A stretch of 64,000 nucleotides of DNA from Alcanivorax sp. DSM 26293 (GTDB taxonomy: Bacteria > Pseudomonadota > Gammaproteobacteria > Pseudomonadales > Alcanivoracaceae). The position numbers and the translations under genes were made by a program. The stretch spans positions 2,501-66,500 of the forward strand of contig NZ_FNUM01000007.1 of assembly GCF_900107995.1 (NCBI RefSeq), given 5' to 3'. The notes under the pieces were generated by a model that saw only the letters and a program-made list of their open reading frames with translations, did no database searches and had not been told where the DNA came from. Positions 55,663-64,000 of this stretch are shown here, one piece after another (the stretch's first letter is position 1; the number at the start of each line of letters is the position of its first letter).

Positions 55663-55977
55663 GTGCCGCTATCGCAACAGGACATCAAACGGCTGCGCCG
55701 TATTGGCCACCACCTAAAGCCCGTGCTCATTTTCGGTGGCAAAGGCCTTACCGAAACCTTTATCGAAGAGCTGAACCTGCGCCTGGAAGACCACGAATTG
55801 ATCAAGGTTAAGGTCAATGCGGAAACCCGTGACGACCGGGCTGCCATCGTCCAGGCCCTGAGCGAAAAGGGTAGCGCCGAGCTGATCCAGCGCATCGGCA
55901 ACATTGCCCTGCTCTACCGACCGGCACAGAAACCCAACCCGAAACTATCCAATATCCTGCGCTATCAGGACGCATAA
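55663..55977 (+). CDS. yhbY: CRM-domain ribosome assembly protein YhbY
   Basis: RNA-binding protein that associates with pre-50S. 104 residues from a GTG at 55663 with TGGAG 7 nt upstream (MPLSQQDIKRLRRIGHHLKP). CRM features: LIFGGKGLTETFIEELNLRL (GxxG-like loop) and ELIKVKVNAETRDDRAAI. A TGTCGCC/GGCGACA hairpin (55621-55639) sits in its leader. Divergent from rlmE, convergent with greA. Confidence 0.92.
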   Translation: MPLSQQDIKRLRRIGHHLKPVLIFGGKGLTETFIEELNLRLEDHELIKVKVNAETRDDRAAIVQALSEKGSAELIQRIGNIALLYRPAQKPNPKLSNILRYQDA

Positions 55978-56008
55978 CTGCCGCCTGACTTCCCCGCAGG
56001 CCTTATGA

Positions 56009-56035
56009 AAAAGGCGACGTTAAACGTCGCCTTTT
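56009..56035. terminator. Bidirectional terminator between yhbY and greA
   Basis: 12-bp stem AAAAGGCGACGT / ACGTCGCCTTTT with a TAA loop and T-rich flank on the plus side. Confidence 0.9.
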
Positions 56036-56044
56036 CTTTTCCCT

Positions 56045-56072
56045 TGCAACTTGAACCTTTCAACTTGCAACT
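56045..56072. repeat. Single heptad arm (half element G) at the end of greA
   Basis: Minus strand: AGTTGCA AGTTGAA AGGTTCA AGTTGCA, starting with the A of the greA TGA stop, the same junction (TGAGTTG) as at the deoxynucleoside kinase stop. No inverted partner is present; the next structure is the terminator at 56009-56035. Confidence 0.7.
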
Positions 56073-56548
56073 CAGATGTGCTCGACCTTGTCGACCTCAT
56101 ACTCGCGGGTGCCACCGGGAGTATCGATCTGCACCACATCACCTTCTTCCCGGCCGATCAGGCCGCGGGCGATGGGAGAATTGACGCTCAACTTGCCCTG
56201 CTTGATGTTGGCTTCGTCGTCACCCACGATCTGGTAAACCTTCTCTTCGTCGGTATCCACATCAATGATGGTGACGGTCACGCCAAAGATCACCTTGCCG
56301 GTGTTTTCCAGCTCGGTGATATCGATGATCTGCGCGGCGCCCAGCTTTGACTCGATCTCGTTGATCCGCCCCTCGCAGAAACCCTGCTGCTCACGGGCCG
56401 CATGGTATTCCGCGTTTTCTTTCAGATCGCCATGCTCACGAGCTTCGGCAATGGCAGCCGTAATGCGCGGGCGATCTTCCCGCTTCAGCTTCTCCAGCTC
56501 CGCACGCAGGGCATCGGCCCCTTTGGCGGTCATTGGTATGCGTTGCAT
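56072..56548 (-). CDS. greA: Transcript cleavage factor GreA
   Basis: Rescues backtracked RNA polymerase. 158 residues from the ATG at 56548 ([20 protein letters not shown]) with GAGGA 6 nt upstream; the open frame before it is unrelated. The coiled-coil tip acidic residues are in [20 protein letters not shown], and the C-terminal domain has [15 protein letters not shown]. Follows carB. Confidence 0.97.
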   Translation of the reverse strand: MQRIPMTAKGADALRAELEKLKREDRPRITAAIAEAREHGDLKENAEYHAAREQQGFCEGRINEIESKLGAAQIIDITELENTGKVIFGVTVTIIDVDTDEEKVYQIVGDDEANIKQGKLSVNSPIARGLIGREEGDVVQIDTPGGTREYEVDKVEHI

Positions 56549-56613
56549 AGTTGTCCTCGTCTTTTTATGGAAACCGCCCGGAGCACTCGGCTCCGAGCGC
56601 TCCATGGGACGAT

Positions 56614-59600
56614 TTACTGCATTTGGGCGTGCAAATCCTGCAAGCGGCGAACCGTCGGCTCGCCACTGATACCCAGCGCCTGACACACCGCATGGGCCGC
56701 CGTAATGGTGGTGGTATAGAACACCCGGTGCTGCAGGGCAGAGCGACGGATGGCGAAGGAATCACGAATCGCCTGTTTGCCCTCGGTGGTGTTCACGATC
56801 AGGGCAATCTCGTCATTCTTGATCATGTCGACGATATGCGGACGCCCTTCCAGCACCTTGTTGACCACTTTCACTTCCAGACCAGCGTCGCTGATCACCT
56901 TGGCGGTGCCGCGTGTAGCCACCAGGTTGAATCCACGCTCGATCAGCATACGCGCCACATCAATGGCCGCCGGCTTGTCCACTTCCCGCACGGAAATAAA
57001 GGCGGTACCTTTTTCCGGCAGTTTTTCGCCAGCACCCAGGGACGCCTTGCCAAAGGCTTCCGCAAAGGTGGCACCCACACCCATCACTTCCCCGGTGGAT
57101 TTCATTTCCGGGCCCAGGATCGGGTCTACCTTCGGGAACTTGGCAAACGGGAAGACCGCTTCCTTCACGAAGTAGTGCTGCGGTTTGACCTCTTCAGTGA
57201 AGCCCTGTTCCTTGAGGCTGGTGCCGGCCATGCAACGGGCGGCCACCTTGGCCAGAGACACGCCGATGCACTTGGACACGTAGGGCACGGTCCGTGATGC
57301 ACGGGGATTCACCTCCAGAACATACACCTCACCGCTCTTGACGGCGAACTGCACATTCATCAGGCCGATCACGCCCAGCTCCAGCGCCATATCGGCGGCC
57401 TGCTGGCGCATCACGTTCTGCACCTCTTCGTCCAGGGAGTACGGCGGAAGCGAACAGGCGGAGTCACCGGAGTGCACGCCAGCCTGCTCGATATGCTGCA
57501 TGATGCCGCCGATTACCACGTCGGTGCCATCACAGACCGCATCCACGTCCACCTCGATGGCGTCATCCAGGAAGCGATCCAGCAGCACCGGCGAGTCGTT
57601 GGACACGGAAACCGCGTTCATCATGTAGTTGCGCAGCTCGGCCTCGCTGTAGACGATTTCCATGGCACGACCACCCAGCACATAGGAAGGACGCACCACC
57701 AGCGGGTAACCGATTTCCTCCGCCAGACGCACCCCATCTTCCATGGAGCGGGCGGTACGGTTGGGCGGCTGCTTGAGGCCCAGCTTGTTGACCATCTGCT
57801 GGAAACGCTCCCGGTCTTCTGCCTCGTCAATGGCATCCGGCGGGGTACCGATAATGGGCACACCGGCGGCCTGCAGGGCACGGGCCAGCTTCAGCGGCGT
57901 CTGGCCGCCGTACTGCACGATCACACCCTTGGGTTTTTCCTTGGCGACGATGGCCAGCACGTCTTCCAGGGTCACCGGCTCAAAATACAGGCGATCGGAA
58001 GTGTCGTAATCCGTGGACACGGTCTCCGGGTTACAGTTGACCATGATGGTCTCGTAACCGTCATCCTTCATGGCGAAGGCGGCGTGCACACAGCAGTAAT
58101 CAAACTCGATCCCCTGACCGATCCGGTTGGGGCCACCACCGATGACCATGATCTTGTCACGGTCGGACGGGTTCGCCTCGCACTCTTCGTCATAGCTGGA
58201 GTACATGTAGGCGGTGTCGGTGGAAAATTCCGCAGCACAGGTATCCACTCGCTTGTAGATGGGCTGCACACCCAGCTCTTCGCGTTTGCCGCGCACGTCC
58301 GCTTCCTTCACCCCCAGCAGCTGGGCCAGACGGGCATCGGAGAACCCCTTGCGCTTGAGTGCGTAAAGACTGTCACGGCTCAGGTCGCTGAAGGTAGTGG
58401 CTGCCAGCTGCTGCTCGGCGCGCACCAGATCTTCAATCTGCACCAGGTACCAGCGGTCGATCTTGGTGATATTGAACACATCATCCACGGTCATACCGAC
58501 CCGGAAGGCATCACCGACGATCCAGATCCGCTCGGGGCCCGGCGTGGCCAGCAACTGGGCCACCTGCTCGCGGGCATCCGGCGCGGACGGATCCACGCTG
58601 GGATCAAAGCCCACGGACTCGGTTTCCAGACCGCGCAGGGCTTTCTGTACGGATTCCTGGAAGTTGCGGCCAATGGCCATCACTTCGCCCACGGACTTCA
58701 TCTGGGTGGTCAGCACCGCGTCGGCTTCGGCGAACTTTTCAAAGTTGAAGCGCGGAATCTTGGTAACCACGTAATCGATGGACGGCTCGAAAGAGGCCGG
58801 AGTCTTGCCGCCGGTGATCTCGTTCTGCAGTTCGTCAAGGGTGTAACCCACCGCCAGCTTGGCGGCCACCTTGGCAATCGGGAAGCCGGTGGCCTTGGAC
58901 GCCAGCGCCGAAGAACGGCTCACCCGCGGGTTCATTTCGATCACTACCATGCGGCCGTTGTCCGGGTTGACCCCGAACTGTACGTTGGAACCGCCGGTTT
59001 CCACACCGATCTCGCGCAGCACCGCCAGGGAGGCGTCGCGCATGATCTGGAACTCTTTATCGGTCAGGGTCTGCGCCGGTGCCACGGTGATGGAGTCACC
59101 GGTGTGCACGCCCATGGGGTCAAAGTTTTCGATGGAGCAAACGATGATGCAGTTGTCCTTTTTATCGCGGACCACTTCCATCTCGTACTCTTTCCAGCCC
59201 AGCAGGGACTCGTCGATCAACAGCTCGTTGGTGGGCGACAGGTCCAGACCGCGCTGGCAGATTTCTTCGAACTCTTCCCGGTTATAGGCAACACCGCCAC
59301 CGGAACCGCCCATGGTGAAGCTGGGCCGGATAATGCAAGGAAAGCCCAGATCTTCCAGGGCCGCATTGGCCTCTTCCATGTTGTGGGCGATGGCAGAGCG
59401 CGGGCATTCCAGCCCGATAGCTTTCATGGCCTGGTCGAAACGATGCCGGTCTTCCGCCTTGTCGATGGCATCCTGGGTGGCGCCGATCATTTCCACACCG
59501 AACTCGGCCAGCACGCCGTGCTTGTCCAGATCCAGCGCGCAATTCAGGGCGGTCTGCCCGCCCATGGTGGGCAGCAGGGCGTCCGGACGCTCCTTTTCGA

Positions 59601-59832
59601 TGATCTTGGCCACGGTTTGCCAGGTGATCGGCTCGATGTAGGTCGCATCGGCCATGGCCGGGTCGGTCATGATGGTGGCCGGGTTGGAATTCACCAGGAT
59701 GACCCGGAACCCCTCTTCACGCAGGGCCTTGCAGGCCTGGGCACCGGAGTAGTCAAACTCACAGGCCTGGCCGATGACAATCGGGCCAGCGCCAATGATG
59801 AGAATGCTTTGTATGTCAGTTCTTTTCGGCAT
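56614..59832 (-). CDS. carB: Carbamoyl-phosphate synthase large subunit
   Basis: ATP-driven synthesis of carbamoyl phosphate for arginine and pyrimidines. 1072 residues with two homologous synthetase halves: [20 protein letters not shown] and [15 protein letters not shown] in the first, [17 protein letters not shown] and the second ATP-grasp in the second. The C-terminal MGS-like allosteric domain starts about 935. Follows carA by 66 nt. Confidence 0.98.
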   Translation of the reverse strand: MPKRTDIQSILIIGAGPIVIGQACEFDYSGAQACKALREEGFRVILVNSNPATIMTDPAMADATYIEPITWQTVAKIIEKERPDALLPTMGGQTALNCALDLDKHGVLAEFGVEMIGATQDAIDKAEDRHRFDQAMKAIGLECPRSAIAHNMEEANAALEDLGFPCIIRPSFTMGGSGGGVAYNREEFEEICQRGLDLSPTNELLIDESLLGWKEYEMEVVRDKKDNCIIVCSIENFDPMGVHTGDSITVAPAQTLTDKEFQIMRDASLAVLREIGVETGGSNVQFGVNPDNGRMVVIEMNPRVSRSSALASKATGFPIAKVAAKLAVGYTLDELQNEITGGKTPASFEPSIDYVVTKIPRFNFEKFAEADAVLTTQMKSVGEVMAIGRNFQESVQKALRGLETESVGFDPSVDPSAPDAREQVAQLLATPGPERIWIVGDAFRVGMTVDDVFNITKIDRWYLVQIEDLVRAEQQLAATTFSDLSRDSLYALKRKGFSDARLAQLLGVKEADVRGKREELGVQPIYKRVDTCAAEFSTDTAYMYSSYDEECEANPSDRDKIMVIGGGPNRIGQGIEFDYCCVHAAFAMKDDGYETIMVNCNPETVSTDYDTSDRLYFEPVTLEDVLAIVAKEKPKGVIVQYGGQTPLKLARALQAAGVPIIGTPPDAIDEAEDRERFQQMVNKLGLKQPPNRTARSMEDGVRLAEEIGYPLVVRPSYVLGGRAMEIVYSEAELRNYMMNAVSVSNDSPVLLDRFLDDAIEVDVDAVCDGTDVVIGGIMQHIEQAGVHSGDSACSLPPYSLDEEVQNVMRQQAADMALELGVIGLMNVQFAVKSGEVYVLEVNPRASRTVPYVSKCIGVSLAKVAARCMAGTSLKEQGFTEEVKPQHYFVKEAVFPFAKFPKVDPILGPEMKSTGEVMGVGATFAEAFGKASLGAGEKLPEKGTAFISVREVDKPAAIDVARMLIERGFNLVATRGTAKVISDAGLEVKVVNKVLEGRPHIVDMIKNDEIALIVNTTEGKQAIRDSFAIRRSALQHRVFYTTTITAAHAVCQALGISGEPTVRRLQDLHAQMQ

Positions 59833-59898
59833 AGTTCACTAACCGTCAGACGTAAATGGCTGCATCAGGGACCCGGCGATGCCGGGTCTGGCTCTGGC

Positions 59899-61032
59899 TT
59901 ACTGTTGGCTCTTCGCTTCCATCAGTTCGATGAAATGATCGAACAGCGGCGCGCAGTCTCGCGGACCCGGGCTGGCTTCCGGGTGCCCCTGGAAACTGAA
60001 GGCCGGCACATCGGTGCGGTGAATACCCTGCAAGGTGCCATCGAAGAGGGACACATGCGTCACCTTCAGATTGTCGGGCAGGGAGTCCATATCCACGGCA
60101 AAACCATGGTTCTGGCTGGTAATCATCACCGTGTCATCGGCCAGGGTTTTCACCGGGTGGTTGGCACCGTGGTGGCCGGTGCCCATCTTCATGGTTTTCG
60201 CCCCGCTGGCCAGCGCCAGCAGCTGATGGCCCAGGCAGATACCGAACACCGGCTTGCCGGTGGCAACAATCTCCTTGATGGCCTCGATGGCGTAATCACA
60301 GGGCTCCGGATCACCGGGGCCGTTGGACAGGAAGATGCCATCAGGATTCATGGCCAGCACGTCAGCGGCCGGGGTCTGTGCCGGCACCACCGTGAGCTTG
60401 CAACCGCGCTCCACCAGCATGCGCAGGATGTTGCGTTTGACGCCGTAATCATAGGCCACCACATGGAAGCGGCTATCGACGCCCTCCGTGTGGCCTTTTT
60501 CCAGATCCCAGGTGGACTCGGTCCAGGTATAGGCATCACTGACGGTGACTTCCTTGGCCAGATCCATGCCCTTGAGCCCCGGGAAGGCCTTGGCCGCTTC
60601 CAGTGCCTTGGACTCATCCAGGTTATCGCCGGCAAGGATGCAGCCGTTCTGGGCACCCTTGTCCCGCAGGATACGGGTCAGGCGGCGGGTATCGATCTCC
60701 GCAATGGCCACGATATTGTTGTCGCGCAGGTAGTCCGGCAAGGACTGCTGGCTACGCCAGTTGCTGACCGTCATGGCCAGATCGCGAATCACCAGGCCGG
60801 ACGCCCAGATCTGCGCGGACTCTTCGTCCTCGGGCGTCACACCGGTGTTGCCAATATGAGGATAGGTCAGGGTCACAATCTGTTTGGCGTAGGAGGGATC
60901 CGTAAGGATTTCCTGGTAGCCGGTCATAGCGGTGTTGAACACCACTTCACCCACGGTCTGACCCGTGGCACCGATAGCAACACCCCGAAAGATGCTTCCG
61001 TCTTCAAGAGCGAGAATGGCGGGAACCGTCAA
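59899..61032 (-). CDS. carA: Carbamoyl-phosphate synthase small subunit
   Basis: Glutaminase subunit that feeds ammonia to CarB. About 377 residues; class I amidotransferase triad in [15 protein letters not shown] (Cys), with GHHGANHPV and the C-terminal [15 protein letters not shown] (His, Glu). The start is taken as TTG at 61032, giving [17 protein letters not shown] like other CarA, with GGAGG 5 nt upstream; no ATG is suitably placed. Confidence 0.95.
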   Translation of the reverse strand: MTVPAILALEDGSIFRGVAIGATGQTVGEVVFNTAMTGYQEILTDPSYAKQIVTLTYPHIGNTGVTPEDEESAQIWASGLVIRDLAMTVSNWRSQQSLPDYLRDNNIVAIAEIDTRRLTRILRDKGAQNGCILAGDNLDESKALEAAKAFPGLKGMDLAKEVTVSDAYTWTESTWDLEKGHTEGVDSRFHVVAYDYGVKRNILRMLVERGCKLTVVPAQTPAADVLAMNPDGIFLSNGPGDPEPCDYAIEAIKEIVATGKPVFGICLGHQLLALASGAKTMKMGTGHHGANHPVKTLADDTVMITSQNHGFAVDMDSLPDNLKVTHVSLFDGTLQGIHRTDVPAFSFQGHPEASPGPRDCAPLFDHFIELMEAKSQQ

Positions 61033-61087
61033 CGCAACCTCCAGGCTGGTAAGAATATAGGGAGATATGCGGCAGGGCACATTCGCA

Positions 61088-61121
61088 AAAAAGCGAGATG
61101 GATTGCTCCACCTCGCTTTTT
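61088..61121 (-). terminator. Intrinsic terminator between dapB and carA
   Basis: About 15-bp stem of AAAAAGCGAG-type sequence with a 4-nt loop (one G-U on the minus strand) and T-run on the minus side. It lies in the carA leader (61033-61243), where TATATT near 61052 may be a -10 but no -35 is clear. Confidence 0.82.
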
Positions 61122-61243
61122 CATGAAATTCGTCATCAGTGCCCCGCACGCCCATCACGGGCTGCGCGCTATTTTAGGGGCTCAGCCGGCAAATGTCACC
61201 CTTTGCCGGGCGCAACCGACCGCTGGCAGCCCCCGGGGCTTTC

Positions 61244-63302
<2,059 letters not shown>

Positions 63303-63401
63303 GATTACCTCTGTTATTGTTGTTTTTATGCACAATATCGCAGGGAGGGATAAAGCGGCAACGAAAGCGGTCAAATTTCAGACTATTGCCTGATCACCAC
63401 A

Positions 63402-63435
63402 AAAAAAGCCCGGGCTTGGGGCACCGGGCTTTTTT
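63402..63435 (-). terminator. Intrinsic terminator of dnaJ
   Basis: Stem AAAAAGCCCGG / CCGGGCTTTTT with a loop of about 10 nt and T on the minus side, 20 nt after the dnaJ stop. Confidence 0.9.
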
Positions 63436-63454
63436 ATCAGGCTGGGAGAAAGGA

Positions 63455-64000
63455 TTATTTGGCGTCGAAGAAACGCTTCACCCCTTCGAACCAGCTGCTC
63501 TTGCGCGGGTTATGGCGATTGCCCCCGCTTTCCAGGGATTCCTGGAATTTGCGCAACAGGTCTTTCTGCTCACCGGACAGTTTCACCGGTGTTTCGATTA
63601 CTACCTTGCAGAGCAGATCCCCCGGGCCACCGCCGCGCACCGGAGTCACCCCCTTGCCGCGCAAACGGAACAGCTTGCCACTCTGGGTTTCCGCCGGGAC
63701 TTTCAGTTTCACCTTGCCATTCAGGGTGGGCACATCGAGCTCCCCCCCCAGGGTGGCATCGACAAAACTGATCGGCACTTCGCAGAACAGGTTGGCCCCA
63801 TCGCGCTGGAAGATATCGTGCTCGCGCACTGCCACCTGAACATACAGATCGCCGGCCGGGGCACCGTGCATACCCGCTTCGCCTTCCCCCGCCAGACGGA
63901 TCCGGTCACCGGTGTCCACACCGGCAGGGATTTTCACCGACAGGGTCTTGGTGTTCTGCACCCGGCCCTGGCCACCACAATTAGTGCAGGGGTCCTTGAT
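63455..64000 (-). CDS. dnaJ: Chaperone DnaJ, C-terminal part
   Basis: Hsp70 co-chaperone. The last 182 codons are in the window; the gene enters from the right edge. The first residues [14 protein letters not shown] contain the last zinc CxxCxGxG repeat, followed by the substrate-binding beta domains ([56 protein letters not shown]) and a C-terminal dimer helix. J domain and Gly/Phe region are outside. Confidence 0.97.
   Translation of the reverse strand: MKDPCTNCGGQGRVQNTKTLSVKIPAGVDTGDRIRLAGEGEAGMHGAPAGDLYVQVAVREHDIFQRDGANLFCEVPISFVDATLGGELDVPTLNGKVKLKVPAETQSGKLFRLRGKGVTPVRGGGPGDLLCKVVIETPVKLSGEQKDLLRKFQESLESGGNRHNPRKSSWFEGVKRFFDAK

Overview
The window is a dense, high-GC stretch of core chromosome from a gammaproteobacterium. 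Protein similarity and gene order point to an Alcanivorax-like marine member of the Oceanospirillales/Pseudomonadales; this is inference, since no rRNA is present. The order tyrS - M23 peptidase - anmK - erpA - bactofilin - coiled-coil protein - argC, the order cbrX-cbrA-cbrB-crcZ-pcnB-folK-panBCD, and the order metY-rimP-nusA-infB-rbfA-truB-rpsO-pnp / tpiA-secG-tRNA-Leu / ftsH-folP-glmM / dnaJ-dapB-carAB-greA-yhbY-rlmE are those known from Pseudomonas and relatives. No IS element, prophage, CRISPR array or rRNA operon is seen.

Layout. 1-8.3 kb: tyrS (partial), a murein-hydrolase/anmK pair for wall recycling, a PAP2 phosphatase, and a minus-strand group ClC antiporter-argC-DUF6776-bactofilin-erpA. 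8.4-15.3 kb: cofactor genes hemJ, thiD, thiE and hemL, with a two-gene insertion between thiE and hemL: a large secreted reprolysin-type protease with FnIII domains and a GlyGly-CTERM tail, and a DUF6174 lipoprotein. 15.3-23.8 kb: glutaredoxin, ybaK, TPR lipoprotein, mrcB, a PfkB kinase, a Rieske protein, srkA, sfsA and an aminotransferase. 23.9-36.5 kb: a DksA with a long histone-H1-like tail, gluQ, the CbrX/CbrA/CbrB carbon-control system with a crcZ-type RNA, pcnB, folK, a deoxynucleoside kinase and panBCD. 36.8-48.9 kb: acs, a low-GC lipoprotein, then the transcription/translation cluster pnp to metY. 49.3-64 kb: tRNA-Leu, secG, tpiA, glmM, folP, ftsH, rlmE, yhbY, greA, carB, carA, dapB, a secreted unknown protein and dnaJ (partial).

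Non-coding structure is the most distinctive part. Six intergenic hairpins and one half-copy share one plan: each arm is four 7-nt repeats (28 nt), the heptad word differs between elements but is matched within an element, and three of them carry the same REP-like core TCGCGGGCA. Several begin exactly at a stop codon. A 278-nt three-way-junction (cloverleaf) palindrome lies between truB and rpsO, a second MITE-like palindrome between nusA and infB, and a 25-bp perfect inverted REP-like pair supplies the stop codon of sfsA.

Two regulators stand out. The CbrB homologue has lost the GAFTGA loop that contacts sigma-54, and the crcZ-like gene downstream keeps a CbrB-type palindrome but shows no -24/-12 promoter; together these suggest a sigma-70 version of the CbrB-crcZ circuit. 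DksA carries about 250 residues of Lys/Ala/Pro repeats ahead of a complete DksA core.
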